A stretch of DNA of 64,000 bases from Pseudomonadota bacterium (lineage in GTDB: Bacteria; Pseudomonadota; Gammaproteobacteria; Pseudomonadales; Moraxellaceae), in contig JAJZBU010000010.1 in assembly GCA_021851865.1 (NCBI GenBank), positions 1 through 64,000 of the forward strand, in the 5' to 3' direction. Positions 1 to 12,542 of this stretch are shown piece by piece. Every line of letters starts with the position of its first letter. The stretch's first letter is position 1. Made by a program: the position numbers and the translations under genes. The notes beneath the pieces were generated by a model that saw only the letters and a list, made by a program, of their open reading frames with translations, was not told the DNA's origin and ran no database searches.

Positions 1-1
1 T

Positions 2-43
2 CTGAAAGAACAGCGTCGCGAACGCCTCAGGCAGGCCGCCTGA
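2..43 (+). CDS. C-terminal end of an unidentified gene cut by the window edge
   Basis: One forward frame reads thirteen codons (LKEQRRERLRQAA) and then TGA, a charged helical tail that could be the end of a real protein. The piece is too short to assign to a family, and it could be chance. Bases 44-284, up to the end of kup, hold no gene that I can support. They contain one inverted repeat, listed separately. Confidence 0.25.
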   Translation: MKEQRRERLRQAA

Positions 44-212
44 TGAAATCCTCCCTCATACCAGGAAGGAATTTGCACAACTTGACATACACAACCCGAT
101 AAATTTTGGCGTCATTGGCTCAACACGACGTTGCGCCGAGTGTTGAATGGCGCCCGCCGCGAGATTTGTCCTCTGGATGGGGGCTGCCCGTCATCCGCCC
201 ACGGTCTTCAGT

Positions 213-230
213 CGAGTCAAGATTGACTCG
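213..230. other. Inverted repeat beyond the 3' end of kup
   Basis: CGAGTCAA and TTGACTCG flank two bases, so the site is an almost perfect 18-base palindrome. As RNA it would give a stem of about seven pairs with a four-base loop. There is no T-run on either side, so it is not a classical terminator. It may be a 3' end hairpin for kup or a protein-binding site. Confidence 0.3.
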
Positions 231-284
231 GTCCCCGGGCGGATCTTGAGACGCTGCAGGTCTTCAGCATGCCGCACGAGGGGT

Positions 285-2159
285 TCAAAGGGCGATCTGT
301 GAGCCGAGCTCGACCACCCGATTCGGCGGGATGTGGAAGTAGGCGGCAGCGCTGCCGGCGTTGCGGAACATGGTGATGAACAGATGCTCGCGCCAGAGCG
401 ACATCAAGGCGCTGCGCTGCGGTATCAGCGTCTCGCGGCCGAGCACGTAGCTCGTGCTCTGGGCGTCGAGGGGCAGTCCCTGGCGTGTGCACAGGGGCAG
501 GACGCCGGGCAGATCGGTGAGATCCATGAAGCCAAAGGTGACCAGGACCCGGAAGAACTGGTCGTTGACGCGCGTCACCTGCACCCGTTCCGTCGCACTG
601 ACGTGGGGTTCGTCACGAATCTCGACTTTCAGGATCACCACGTGTTCGTGCAGGCATTTGAAGTGCTTGACGCTGTGCATGAGAGCGTGCGGCGTGCTGT
701 TCAGGTGTTGCGTCATAAAGATCGCTGTACCCGGCACGGTGGGTAGATTGCCTTGCGCCTGGGTGGCGAACTGGACCAGGGGCATGAGGTCTTCGCCGAG
801 GTGCTGGTTGAGGATGCGGCGGCCTTTTTTCCAGGTCGTCATCATCAGGAAGATGAGGCAGCCGAGGACGAGGGGGATCCAGCCGCCCTGCGCCACCTTG
901 AACAAGTTGGAGCTGAAATAGGCGCAGTCGACGATGAGAAAGAGGCCGACGGTGGCCAGGGTTGGCAGAATTTTCCAGTGCCAGATGTCGCGCACCACGA
1001 AGTAGGCGAGGATGGTGGTGATGAGCATGGTGCCGGTGACGGCGATGCCGTAGGCCGCGGCCAGTCGCGCCGAGGAACCGAAAATGAGCACGAGCAGCGC
1101 CACCGCCCACATCTGTGCCCAGTTGACGCCGGGCAGGTAGATCTGACCGATCTCCTCGCTCGAGGTGTGTTGCACTTCCATGCGCGGCGCATAACCGAGG
1201 TGGATGGCCTGTTGCGTGATCGAATAACAGCCGGAGATCACCGCCTGCGACGCGATGACGGTGGCCGCCGTGCTCAGTGCGATCAGCGGATAGAGCAGCT
1301 GATGCGGACTGAGCAGGTAGAAAGGATTGCTGATCGCTTCGGGATGCCGGATCAACAGCGCCCCCTGACCAAAATAATTGAGCACCAGTCCGGGCAGGAC
1401 GACGAAGAACCAGACGCGCTGCACCGGCCGCCGCCCGAAATGCCCCATGTCGGCATAGAGCGCTTCGGCGCCGGTGAGCGCCAGCACGGTGGCACCGAGG
1501 GAGAAAAAGCCCATGCTCGGGTGGTGCGCAAAAAAGAGGACGGCATAGAGTGGGTTGAGCGCCAGCATGACGCGCGGCGCCTGACTCACGCCATAGATAC
1601 CGAGGGCGGCGAGCACGATGAACCAGACGATCATGATCGGCCCAAACCAGCGTCCGACGGTGCCGGTGCCACTTTTTTGCACCAGAAACAAGGAGAGTAA
1701 AACGATCAGCGCCAGCGGTACCTCATAGGCGGTGAAGGTCGGCGAGGCGACGCCGAGGCCCTCAATGGCTGAGAGCACCGAGATGGCGGGAGTGAGAACG
1801 CTGTCGCCATAGAAAAGAGCGGCGCCAAACAGGCCGAGAAGCATCAGATAACGCGCTTTCTTGCCGCCATTGCGTAGCACCAGAGCCATCAAGGCCATGA
1901 TGCCGCCTTCGCCGCGGTTGTCGGCGTGCATGATGAAGAGGACGTATTTGAGGGAGACGACGATCATCAGCGACCAGAACAGGAGCGAGAGAACGCCGAA
2001 GATGTGCGTGGGACTCAGGGGAACGGCGTGGCTGTCACCGGCGAAGATGGTGTTGACGGTGTAGAGAGGGCTGGTGCCGATGTCACCGTAGACGACGCCG
2101 AGAGCGGCGATGGCCAGAGATCGGGTTGAGCGCTTGACACGTTCATTCATCGCCATCAT
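285..2159 (-). CDS. kup: Kup potassium uptake transporter
   Basis: This is a 624-residue inner-membrane protein of the KUP/HAK/KT family, which takes up K+ together with protons. The N-terminus carries the family signature [16 protein letters not shown] at about residues 19-33. It is followed by roughly twelve hydrophobic segments and a soluble C-terminal part of about 150 residues. The length matches E. coli Kup (622). The ATG overlaps the rimO stop codon as ATGA, so translation is probably coupled to rimO. A GGAG lies just upstream, and ATG codons 1, 2 and 4 are all possible starts. No promoter of its own is evident, so expression probably comes from the rimO promoter. Confidence 0.95.
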   Translation of the reverse strand: MMAMNERVKRSTRSLAIAALGVVYGDIGTSPLYTVNTIFAGDSHAVPLSPTHIFGVLSLLFWSLMIVVSLKYVLFIMHADNRGEGGIMALMALVLRNGGKKARYLMLLGLFGAALFYGDSVLTPAISVLSAIEGLGVASPTFTAYEVPLALIVLLSLFLVQKSGTGTVGRWFGPIMIVWFIVLAALGIYGVSQAPRVMLALNPLYAVLFFAHHPSMGFFSLGATVLALTGAEALYADMGHFGRRPVQRVWFFVVLPGLVLNYFGQGALLIRHPEAISNPFYLLSPHQLLYPLIALSTAATVIASQAVISGCYSITQQAIHLGYAPRMEVQHTSSEEIGQIYLPGVNWAQMWAVALLVLIFGSSARLAAAYGIAVTGTMLITTILAYFVVRDIWHWKILPTLATVGLFLIVDCAYFSSNLFKVAQGGWIPLVLGCLIFLMMTTWKKGRRILNQHLGEDLMPLVQFATQAQGNLPTVPGTAIFMTQHLNSTPHALMHSVKHFKCLHEHVVILKVEIRDEPHVSATERVQVTRVNDQFFRVLVTFGFMDLTDLPGVLPLCTRQGLPLDAQSTSYVLGRETLIPQRSALMSLWREHLFITMFRNAGSAAAYFHIPPNRVVELGSQIAL

Positions 2160-3490
2160 AGCTCCGCATACAAATCATATTCGCTGGCATCGGTGATGGT
2201 GACGTCGGCCCAGTCGCCCGGTTTCAAGGCGCTGGCACCGGCACCCTCGATGAAGACTTGACCATCGATCTCCGGGGCATCGCCGGGGCCGCGTGCGATC
2301 GCCACGCCCTCGTCCGTGTCGATTTCGTCGACCAGGACGCGCAAGCGCCGGCCGACTTTGGCGGTGAGACGGCGATGCGAGATGTCCTGAGCCTTTTCCA
2401 TGAAGCGGGCGTAGCGATCCTGCTGCACCTCGGCGGCGACGGCATGGGGCAGTTCATTCGCCGCCGCTCCAGCGACCGGAGAATAGATGAAGCAGCCGAC
2501 GCGGTCGAGCTGAGCTTCTTCGAGCCAGTCGAGGAGAATCTGAAAGTCTTCTTCGGTCTCGCCGGGAAAGCCGACGATGAAGGTCGAGCGCAGGCTCAGG
2601 TCGGGCACCTGCTCGCGCCAGTGCTGCACGCGCCGCAGGGTGTCCTCGGCGTGGGCCGGGCGCTTCATCTGCTGCAGCAGGCGCGGGCTGGCGTGCTGGA
2701 AAGGGATGTCGAGGTAAGGCAGGATGCGCCCGCTCTGCATCAGGGGCATCAGGTCGTCGACGTTGGGATAGGGGTAGACGTAGTGCAGTCGCACCCAGAC
2801 GCCGAGGCTGCCGAGGGCTTCGCTCAGCTCGTAGAGACGGGTCTTGACCGGCTGGCCGTTCCAGAAATCGAGTTTGTAGCGCAGATCGACGCCGTAGGCC
2901 GAGGTGTCCTGGGAGATCACCAGGAGTTCCTTGACGCCGGAGCGCACCAAGCCTTCCGCCTCCTGCAGGACGTCGCCGGCCGGTCGCGAGACGAGATCGC
3001 CGCGCATCGAGGGGATGATGCAGAAACTGCAGCGGTGGTTGCAGCCTTCCGAGATCTTCAGATAGGCGTAGTGTCGTGGTGTCAGGCGTATGCCCTGTGG
3101 CGGCACCAGGTCGACGAATGGATCGTGCGTACGCTCCGGCGCCGGCAGGTGGCGGTGGACGGCGCGCAGCACGGCTTCATAGGCTTGCGGTCCGGTGACG
3201 TCGAGCACCTGCGGATGCACGCTGCGGATCTGCTCCGCCTGGGCGCCGAGGCAGCCGGTGACGATGACCCTGCCATTTTCCTGCAAGGCCTCGCCGATGG
3301 CGGCGAGCGACTCGGCTTTGGCTTGATCGATGAAGCCACAGGTGTTGACCACCACCAAGTCAGCCTGCGGATAGTCACCGACGATGTCATAGCCGTCACT
3401 GCGCAGTTGCGTCAGTATGCGCTCCGAGTCGACCAGGGCTTTCGGACAACCGAGGGAGACGAAACCGATCTTGCGCGAGGAGTCGGACAT
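2156..3490 (-). CDS. rimO: Ribosomal protein S12 methylthiotransferase RimO
   Basis: A 444-residue radical-SAM enzyme that adds a methylthio group to a conserved aspartate of ribosomal protein S12. The order is UPF0004 N-terminal domain ([15 protein letters not shown] at about residues 8-22), radical SAM domain with the CxxxCxxC cluster motif CNHRCSFC, and a C-terminal TRAM domain. The open frame runs further upstream to 3760, but homology starts at MSDSSRKIG (ATG at 3490). A strong extended -10 element about 30 bases upstream supports that start. kup follows with an ATGA overlap. MiaB shares the fold, but the [12 protein letters not shown] motif is typical of RimO. Confidence 0.95.
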   Translation of the reverse strand: MSDSSRKIGFVSLGCPKALVDSERILTQLRSDGYDIVGDYPQADLVVVNTCGFIDQAKAESLAAIGEALQENGRVIVTGCLGAQAEQIRSVHPQVLDVTGPQAYEAVLRAVHRHLPAPERTHDPFVDLVPPQGIRLTPRHYAYLKISEGCNHRCSFCIIPSMRGDLVSRPAGDVLQEAEGLVRSGVKELLVISQDTSAYGVDLRYKLDFWNGQPVKTRLYELSEALGSLGVWVRLHYVYPYPNVDDLMPLMQSGRILPYLDIPFQHASPRLLQQMKRPAHAEDTLRRVQHWREQVPDLSLRSTFIVGFPGETEEDFQILLDWLEEAQLDRVGCFIYSPVAGAAANELPHAVAAEVQQDRYARFMEKAQDISHRRLTAKVGRRLRVLVDEIDTDEGVAIARGPGDAPEIDGQVFIEGAGASALKPGDWADVTITDASEYDLYAEL

Positions 3491-3520
3491 GGGCAGGCGT
3501 ATCCGTGAAAAGAGTGAGCG

Positions 3521-3529
3521 ATTATAACA
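3521..3529 (-). promoter_or_regulatory. Extended -10 promoter for rimO-kup
   Basis: On the minus strand the sequence TGTTATAAT is a perfect extended -10 box. No good -35 sits at 17 bases; a TTGACG nearby is at the wrong spacing. Transcription would start near 3514 and give a leader of about 24 bases before the rimO ATG. Confidence 0.6.
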
Positions 3530-3631
3530 GCACAAGTTCGTCAAGAGTGAACACCCCCTGACGGTTTCAGCGATCGGGTGGGGCTGCGTGGCGCAGGCAT
3601 GGTGCATAAGTCGCGGCAGGAGAGTGCATAA

Positions 3632-3648
3632 TGCACCATCATGGTGCG
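3632..3648 (+). promoter_or_regulatory. Probable NtrC-binding site
   Basis: TGCACCATCATGGTGCG matches the known NtrC operator pattern TGCACY-N5-GGTGCA in all but the last base. It overlaps a second short palindrome (GTGCATAATGCAC), and a weaker half-site GGTGCA lies at 3601-3606. The centre is about 99 bases upstream of the start point predicted from the sigma-54 promoter at 3713, a usual distance for an NtrC enhancer. Confidence 0.7.
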
Positions 3649-3712
3649 CCATGATGCGCTGCACGGTATCCGATGGACGCGCGAAGCGCGCAGGTGATGC
3701 CTGATGAGGGGC

Positions 3713-3728
3713 TGGCCTATAAATTGCT
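3713..3728 (+). promoter_or_regulatory. Sigma-54 promoter for ntrB-ntrC
   Basis: TGGCCTATAAATTGCT has the -24 GG and -12 GC pairs exactly ten bases apart and keeps the flanking TGGC and TTGC. The predicted start near 3739 leaves a leader of about 15 bases that contains GGAGG (3741-3745) before the ATG at 3754. With the upstream NtrC site it suggests autogenous activation. Confidence 0.65.
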
Positions 3729-3753
3729 TTCACTGCGCCAGGAGGGAAGAGGC

Positions 3754-4857
3754 ATGGCAAGACAGGCTTTGGATCGCTGGCAACTGCTGGACAATCTCAG
3801 CACCGCGGTGATCTACCTCGATGCGGCGTGTTGCGTCGTCGAGCTGAACGCGGCAGCTTCGGCGCTGCTCGGTGTCGGCAGCAAGGCGCGCGGGCAGCAT
3901 CTCGAAGATCTCTTTCTCGACAAGGACGACGTCGGCATGCGCGCCGCCTTGCAGCGCGCCTTGCAACAGGGGCATCCTTTCAACAAACGCGAAGCGCATG
4001 TCTGGATCGGGGGTCAGGAGCGGGTGGTCGACTACGCCGTGACGCCCCTGCCGACGCCTTCGGGTGACACGCATCTGCTCATGGAATTGCAAGCGATGGA
4101 TCGGCTGATGCGCATCGCTCGCGAGGAGGCTTGGCTGACGACGCACCTCGCCACTCGCCAGCTCATCCGAGGTATGGCGCATGAGATCAAGAACCCTCTC
4201 GGTGGTATTCGCGGCGCGGCGCAGTTGCTGGCGCGCGCCCTGCATGATCGGGAACTCGAGGAGTATACCCAGGTCATCATCGAGGAAGCCGATCGTCTGC
4301 GCCATCTCGCGGACCGCATGCTCGGCTCACATCGTCCACCGCAGCCGCGGCGCATCAATGTGCACGAATGCATGGAGCGCGTGCGCGCTCTGATCATCGC
4401 CGAGGCGGCTGGCGCGGTCAGCGTCGAGCGGGATTATGACCCCTCTTTACCGGATCTTTTCATCGATCCGGATCAGATCATCCAGGTGCTGCTCAACATC
4501 GCCGGCAATGCTCTGCAGGCCCTGGTCGAGAATCCGCAACCGGGCAAGACCGGCCAGATCATGCTGCGCAGCCGCTCGCAGCGGCAATTCACCATCGGCA
4601 CACAGCGTCATCGACTGGTGGTGCGCCTGGATATCGAAGACGATGGCCCGGGCATTCCCGAGGCGATCCGCGCCGCCATCTTCTATCCCATGGTCAGTGG
4701 GCGCGCCGCGGGCACCGGTCTTGGATTGTCCATCGCCCAGGACATCGTCAGCCAGGCCGGGGGCCTGATCGAATGTGACTCACAGCCGGGACAGACGCGG
4801 TTTTCCATCTATTTACCCTGGGAGGAACCCCATGACGGCGAAAGTATGGGTCGTTGA
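3754..4857 (+). CDS. ntrB: Nitrogen regulation sensor kinase NtrB (GlnL)
   Basis: A 367-residue soluble histidine kinase that, under control of PII proteins, phosphorylates and dephosphorylates NtrC in response to nitrogen status. Residues from about 10 to 115 form a PAS domain. The phospho-acceptor histidine is in [12 protein letters not shown] at about position 143. The ATPase domain follows with [11 protein letters not shown] (N box) and DDGPGIP and GTGLGLSIA (G boxes). It has no membrane segment, as usual for NtrB. The frame is open back to 3673, but that start would lie upstream of the predicted sigma-54 transcript. ATG 3754 has GGAGG eight bases ahead. It overlaps ntrC by 26 bases. No glnA is present upstream. 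Confidence 0.93.
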   Translation: MARQALDRWQLLDNLSTAVIYLDAACCVVELNAAASALLGVGSKARGQHLEDLFLDKDDVGMRAALQRALQQGHPFNKREAHVWIGGQERVVDYAVTPLPTPSGDTHLLMELQAMDRLMRIAREEAWLTTHLATRQLIRGMAHEIKNPLGGIRGAAQLLARALHDRELEEYTQVIIEEADRLRHLADRMLGSHRPPQPRRINVHECMERVRALIIAEAAGAVSVERDYDPSLPDLFIDPDQIIQVLLNIAGNALQALVENPQPGKTGQIMLRSRSQRQFTIGTQRHRLVVRLDIEDDGPGIPEAIRAAIFYPMVSGRAAGTGLGLSIAQDIVSQAGGLIECDSQPGQTRFSIYLPWEEPHDGESMGR

Positions 4858-6256
4858 CGATGATCGCTCGATGCGCTGGGTGCTCGAGCGCGCGCTCAGT
4901 CAGGAGGGTTGGGTGGTGCGCGTCTTCGATGATGCCCGCACGCTGCTGACGCAGTTGCAGCATGAGGAACCGGACACCCTGATCACCGACATGCGCATGC
5001 CCGGTCTCGATGGCTTGGGCTTGCTGGCGCGCCTGCAGGTTTCGCACCCGCAACTGCCGGTCATCGTCATGACCGCCCACTCCGATCTCGATTCCGCCGT
5101 GTCTTCCTTTCAGGGGGGGGCTTTCGAGTATCTGCCCAAGCCTTTCGATGTCGACGAGGCGGTGACGCTGGTACGCCGTGCCGTGCAGCACCGCCGCGAA
5201 ATGGCGGTGGTGGCGCACGCCGGCGGCGATGCCGCCGAGACACCGGAGATCATCGGTGAGAGTCCGGCCATGCAGGAGGTCTTTCGCGCCATCGGTCGAC
5301 TCAGTGGTTCGCACATCACCGTTCTCATCAATGGCGAATCCGGCACCGGCAAGGAACGCGTGGCGCAGGCTCTGCATCGACACTCTCCGCGCCGGGCGCA
5401 GCCCTTCATCGCCTTGAACATGGCGGCCATTCCGCGCGATCTGATGGAGTCCGAGCTGTTTGGACATGAAAAAGGCTCGTTCTCGGGGGCGACGGCGCAA
5501 CGCAATGGTCGTTTCGAGCAGGCGCATGGCGGCACCCTTTTTCTCGATGAGATCGGCGACATGCCGCTCGAGACACAGACACGGCTGTTGCGCGTGCTCG
5601 CCGATGGCGAGTTTTATCGCGTCGGTGGCACGACACCGATCCGCGTCGATGTGCGCATCATCGCTGCCACGCATCAGCATCTGGAGAAGCTGGTCGCCGA
5701 TGGCCGTTTTCGCGAGGATCTCTTTCATCGTCTCAACGTCATTCGCGTCCATATCCCGCGTCTGTCGCAGCGGCGTTCCGATATTCCCATGCTGGCCGAC
5801 TATTTTTTGCGACGGGCGGCGCGCGAGCTGCAGGTCGAAGTCAAGGTGTTGCGACCGGAGACTTCGGAAGTCCTACAGTCTCTGCCCTGGCCGGGCAACG
5901 TCCGGCAGTTGGAAAATACCTGTCGCTGGCTGACGGTGATGGCCGCCGGGCGTGAGATCCTGGTCGAGGATCTGCCGCACGAACTGCTCAATCTCGAAGA
6001 ACGCGGTGCGGTCGTCGCCGTGCCCGACTGGGAACAGGCTCTGGCCTTGTGGATGCGCCAGTGCCTGGCGCGTGATGAGCGCAGTTTGCTGACCCAGGTG
6101 CAGTCGCGCTTCGAGAAGACACTCATCCTCGAAGCCCTCGCCCATACCGGTGGTCGCCGCGGCGAGGCCGCTGAGCTGCTCGGTTGGGGGCGCAATACCC
6201 TGACGCGCAAGCTCAAGGAGTTGGGTATGGCGGCCGGCGATGATGAGTCGACCTGA
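4832..6256 (+). CDS. ntrC: Nitrogen regulator NtrC (GlnG), sigma-54 activator
   Basis: A 474-residue response regulator that drives sigma-54 promoters when phosphorylated by NtrB. The receiver domain has the phospho-acceptor aspartate at about 53 (LITDMRMPG). The AAA+ domain has Walker A GESGTGKE and Walker B GGTLFLDEIGDMP. The C-terminal Fis-type helix-turn-helix is LGWGRNTLTRKLKELG. The start at [11 protein letters not shown] follows GGAGG and agrees with family length. The surface loop that contacts sigma-54 is normally GAFTGA but reads GSFSGA here (residues 215-220), with both variable positions changed to serine. Confidence 0.95.
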   Translation: MTAKVWVVDDDRSMRWVLERALSQEGWVVRVFDDARTLLTQLQHEEPDTLITDMRMPGLDGLGLLARLQVSHPQLPVIVMTAHSDLDSAVSSFQGGAFEYLPKPFDVDEAVTLVRRAVQHRREMAVVAHAGGDAAETPEIIGESPAMQEVFRAIGRLSGSHITVLINGESGTGKERVAQALHRHSPRRAQPFIALNMAAIPRDLMESELFGHEKGSFSGATAQRNGRFEQAHGGTLFLDEIGDMPLETQTRLLRVLADGEFYRVGGTTPIRVDVRIIAATHQHLEKLVADGRFREDLFHRLNVIRVHIPRLSQRRSDIPMLADYFLRRAARELQVEVKVLRPETSEVLQSLPWPGNVRQLENTCRWLTVMAAGREILVEDLPHELLNLEERGAVVAVPDWEQALALWMRQCLARDERSLLTQVQSRFEKTLILEALAHTGGRRGEAAELLGWGRNTLTRKLKELGMAAGDDEST

Positions 6257-6504
6257 GGGAGTCTTCTGCGCTTTCCCGGCAGATATTCTGGTCAGCCCTG
6301 CGGCCGCCAACGGCGCAAGGTTTACAGGTTTGCTATCACGGCACACCTCGGTAATGGATCGCTTCGTCATCGAGGAGGAAACACACTCAAATCCGGATAC
6401 CCGAACATACAAGGCGGCGAGGCGGCACGCATGACGCCGCGGCAAGTGGACAGAGGGGGGGTGTTTGCCCTAGAATTCCCGACTCATTACGACGTCAATT
6501 CTGG
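6257..6504. other. ntrC-carA gap, no gene seen
   Basis: Together with the carA leader this is about 320 bases without a supported gene. Short open frames exist but have no ribosome site or recognisable product. TTGCCC followed 17 bases later by TACGAC (about 6463-6491) could be a weak promoter for carA. Confidence 0.4.
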
Positions 6505-6537
6505 GCGAGACGGATCTCCAATCCTTCTCGCTTTTTT
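6505..6537 (+). terminator. Terminator-like hairpin in the carA leader
   Basis: GCGAGA at 6505-6510 pairs with TCTCGC at 6526-6531, and six T residues follow directly. The loop is 15 bases, which is large, and the stem is short. It lies 40 bases before the carA start codon, so it could act as an attenuator for carAB or simply end ntrC transcripts. The hairpin is seen; the regulatory role is inferred. Confidence 0.35.
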
Positions 6538-6576
6538 GTGAACGCGTCTTTTGTCGCTTGGTTTTGGGAGGTCGTC

Positions 6577-7701
6577 TTGAGCAAACCCGCCATACTCGTC
6601 CTGGAAGACGGCAGCATTTTTCGTGGTCTATCCCTGGGGGCCGATGGTGTGACGAGCGGTGAGGTGGTGTTCAATACCGCCATGACCGGTTATCAGGAGA
6701 TCCTGACGGATCCGTCCTACTGTCGTCAGATCGTCACCCTGACCTACCCACATATCGGTAACACCGGCGTCAACGCCGAGGACGCCGAGTCGCAGCGCGT
6801 CTGGGCCGCCGGCCTCATCGTGCGAGCCGGCGCACTGATCGCCAGCAACTGGCGCAGCCAGCAGAGCCTGGGTGACTACCTGCAAGCCGCCGGTATCGTC
6901 GCCATCGCCGACATCGATACGCGCCGCCTGACCCGCCTGTTGCGCGAGAAGGGCGCGCAGAATGGCTGCATCATGGCCGGGTCGGTCGACGACGAACACG
7001 CCTTACAGACGGCGCGCGCCTTCCCCGGCCTGCAGGGCATGGATCTGGCGCAGGTCGTCAGTGCCACGGCGATCAGCGCCTGGACGGAGGGCTCCTGGCA
7101 GCTCGGACAGGGCTTCCGCGCCGCGCCGACGCCGCGTTTTCACGTCGTCGCTTATGATTTCGGGGTGAAGTCCAACATCCTGCGCCTGCTCGTCGACCGC
7201 GGCTGTCGCCTGACCGTGGTGCCGGCTGAGACGCCGGCCGAGACGGTGCTCGCTTTGCGTCCGGATGGTGTCTTCCTGTCGAATGGCCCGGGTGATCCTG
7301 AGCCCTGCACCTACGCCATCGCCGCGATCAGCGAGTTTCTCGCGCACGACATCCCGCTGTTCGGCATCTGTCTCGGCCATCAGCTGCTCGCTCTGGCTTC
7401 AGGGGCGCAGACGGTGAAGATGAAGTTCGGACACCATGGCGCCAATCATCCGGTGCTCGATCTTGAACGTGGCCGCGTCCTGATCACCAGCCAGAATCAC
7501 GGTTTTGCCGTCGATGAGGCGAGCTTGCCGTCGTGTTTGCGCGCCACCCACCGGTCCTTGTTCGACGGTTCCCTGCAGGGTATCCGCCGCACCGACAAGC
7601 CGGCTTTCAGTTTTCAGGGACACCCCGAGGCCAGCCCGGGGCCGCATGAGGCGGCCGATCTCTTCGATGATTTCATTGCGCTCATGCAAGCGCGTAGCTG
7701 A
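6577..7701 (+). CDS. carA: Carbamoyl phosphate synthase small subunit
   Basis: The 374-residue glutaminase subunit releases ammonia from glutamine and channels it to CarB for carbamoyl phosphate, the precursor of arginine and pyrimidines. The N-terminal CPSase small domain starts at [12 protein letters not shown]. The class I amidotransferase domain has the nucleophile in [13 protein letters not shown] (Cys near 265) and the His/Glu pair in GHPEASPGP. The frame opens at GTG 6538, but homology begins at a TTG (6577) with GGAGG five bases upstream, so I choose TTG. carB follows after nine bases. Length agrees with E. coli CarA (382). Confidence 0.95.
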   Translation: MSKPAILVLEDGSIFRGLSLGADGVTSGEVVFNTAMTGYQEILTDPSYCRQIVTLTYPHIGNTGVNAEDAESQRVWAAGLIVRAGALIASNWRSQQSLGDYLQAAGIVAIADIDTRRLTRLLREKGAQNGCIMAGSVDDEHALQTARAFPGLQGMDLAQVVSATAISAWTEGSWQLGQGFRAAPTPRFHVVAYDFGVKSNILRLLVDRGCRLTVVPAETPAETVLALRPDGVFLSNGPGDPEPCTYAIAAISEFLAHDIPLFGICLGHQLLALASGAQTVKMKFGHHGANHPVLDLERGRVLITSQNHGFAVDEASLPSCLRATHRSLFDGSLQGIRRTDKPAFSFQGHPEASPGPHEAADLFDDFIALMQARS

Positions 7702-7710
7702 GACTGCATC

Positions 7711-10928
<3,218 letters not shown>

Positions 10929-10929
<1 letters not shown>

Positions 10930-11405
10930 TGGAGCGTCATCCCATGACCGTCGGCGGTGCCCAGGCTCTACGTGAGGAACTGGAGCGCCTGAAAACGATC
11001 GAGCGGCCGCGCGTCATCCTGGCCATTGCCGAGGCGCGTGCGCACGGCGATCTCAAGGAAAATGCCGAGTATCATGCGGCGCGCGAGCAACAAGGTTTCA
11101 TCGAAGGACGCATCGCCGATATTGAAAACAAGCTGGCGCGCTCCCATGTCATCGATATACGGGCGATGCCGCCTGGCGATAAGGTGATCTTTGGCGTGAC
11201 CGTCGAGATCATCAATGTCGACAATGAGGATAAGCGGACCTATCAGATCGTCGGCGATGATGAAGCTGATATTCAGCAAGCCAAGATTTCGGTAGGCTCA
11301 CCGCTGGCGCGTGCCCTGATCGGCAAATCGGTGGGCGATATCGTCGCCGTGCAGACGCCAGGTGGACTCGTCGAGTATGAGATCAACGAAGTTCGCCACG
11401 AGTGA
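10929..11405 (+). CDS. greA: Transcription elongation factor GreA
   Basis: A 158-residue factor that enters the RNA polymerase secondary channel and stimulates cleavage of backtracked RNA. The N-terminal coiled coil carries [18 protein letters not shown], with the acidic residues at its tip. The C-terminal FKBP-like domain follows from about residue 80. ATG 10929 overlaps the carB stop by one base and gives the same N-terminal pattern and length as E. coli GreA, so it is preferred over GTG 10926 and ATG 10944. carA-carB-greA is a common gammaproteobacterial order. Confidence 0.96.
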
Positions 11406-11439
11406 TGTTGAGACATCTTCAGCCAAGGAGTGATAATTC

Positions 11440-12171
11440 ATGTTGAGATCCAGCAATCCCGTGCTCGGCCGTGCTCTCGAGCGCCCACAAGGCGTGAGTA
11501 GCCGTCGCGCCACCTTGCTTGGCACCAGCAACAAGGCAGCGATGTTGCTCGCCATGGTCGCCGCTACCGCCGGTATCACTTGGCATCGCTTCATGCTCGA
11601 TCCGGCCGCCGCTGGCTCTTTGACCATGCTCGGCGCCATCGGCGGTCTGATCGCCGCTTTCGTCCTGATCAGCAAGCCGCAGTGGGCGGCTGTGCTCGCC
11701 CCGGCTTATGCCCTGCTCGAAGGTCTGGTCGTCGGCAGCGTCTCGGCGCTCTATGAGCAGCGCTATGGCGGTATCGTCTTTCAGGCGGTGGGACTGACTT
11801 TTGCCACCATGGGCGTGATGCTGCTGTCCTACAGCACCGGCCTGTTGCGCGCCACGCCGGCCCTGGTGCGCGGCGTCACCCTGGCGACAGCGGGGGTGGC
11901 CATCTACTATCTGGTCGCCATGGTGCTTGGCTTCTTCCACATCGCGGCGCCCCTCATCGCCAGTCATTCCCTGTTCGGCATCGGCTTCAGCCTGATCGTC
12001 ACCGGCATCGCCGCTTTCAATCTGATCATCGACTTCGCTCAGATCGAGATGGCGGTGCGCGATGGACAGCCTGAGTACATGGAATGGTATGGCGCCTTCG
12101 GCCTCGTCGTCACCCTGGTGTGGATGTATCTGGAGATGCTGCGCCTGCTCTCCAAGCTGCGCGACAACTGA
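11440..12171 (+). CDS. BaxI_1-type Bax inhibitor-like membrane protein
   Basis: A 243-residue protein with about seven hydrophobic helices. It starts with the SNPVLGR motif and a basic cytoplasmic segment of about 30 residues. The motif FAQIEMAVRDG near residue 196 and a final helix ending in LRLLSKLRDN fit the BaxI_1 (YetJ/YccA-related) family. Some members of the wider superfamily are pH-sensitive calcium leak channels, but the role in bacteria is not settled. An AAGGAG precedes the ATG. The gene follows greA by 34 bases and may share its transcript. Confidence 0.8.
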   Translation: MLRSSNPVLGRALERPQGVSSRRATLLGTSNKAAMLLAMVAATAGITWHRFMLDPAAAGSLTMLGAIGGLIAAFVLISKPQWAAVLAPAYALLEGLVVGSVSALYEQRYGGIVFQAVGLTFATMGVMLLSYSTGLLRATPALVRGVTLATAGVAIYYLVAMVLGFFHIAAPLIASHSLFGIGFSLIVTGIAAFNLIIDFAQIEMAVRDGQPEYMEWYGAFGLVVTLVWMYLEMLRLLSKLRDN

Positions 12172-12189
12172 TGCGGCCGGCGCGGCGCC

Positions 12190-12507
12190 TCAGGCGCCGC
12201 CGCTGTGGCGCAGGATGTTGGACAGACGTGGGTGCGGTTGCGCGACACGACGCACGATGAGCAGGGTGCGACCCAGGCTTTGCACCAGTTCGGCGCCGGT
12301 GGCGGCGACCAGCTCAGCGATCAGGGCGGCGCGGGCTTCGCGGTCTTCGCCGGCGATCTTGATCTTGATCAGTTCGTGGTCGTCGAGAGCGCGTGCGATT
12401 TCGGTGAGGACGGCCTCGCTCAGGCCGGCGTTGCCGATGAGGATGATCGGCTTCAGATGGTGGCCGATGCTGCGATAGTGTTTGCGGTCTTCCGACTTCA
12501 GGCTCAT
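12190..12507 (-). CDS. yhbY: YhbY-family RNA-binding protein
   Basis: A 105-residue CRM-domain protein associated with ribosome assembly, probably binding pre-50S particles. Homology starts at MSLKSEDRKHYRSIGHHLKP (ATG 12507); the frame is open another 32 codons upstream without homology. It contains the conserved GNAGLSEAVLTEIARAL and LIKIKI segments. The usual gammaproteobacterial neighbour is rlmE in divergent orientation. Here a SpoU methyltransferase gene lies between the two. Confidence 0.9.
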   Translation of the reverse strand: MSLKSEDRKHYRSIGHHLKPIILIGNAGLSEAVLTEIARALDDHELIKIKIAGEDREARAALIAELVAATGAELVQSLGRTLLIVRRVAQPHPRLSNILRHSGGA

Positions 12508-12542
12508 GCCGGTGTTCTCTATATGCGGGAAAGCCCGCGATT

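Noticed and set aside
82-110. TTGACA at 82-87 as a promoter near the left edge
   Set aside because: No -10-like hexamer occurs at 16-18 bases; the AT-rich GATAAATT is too close.
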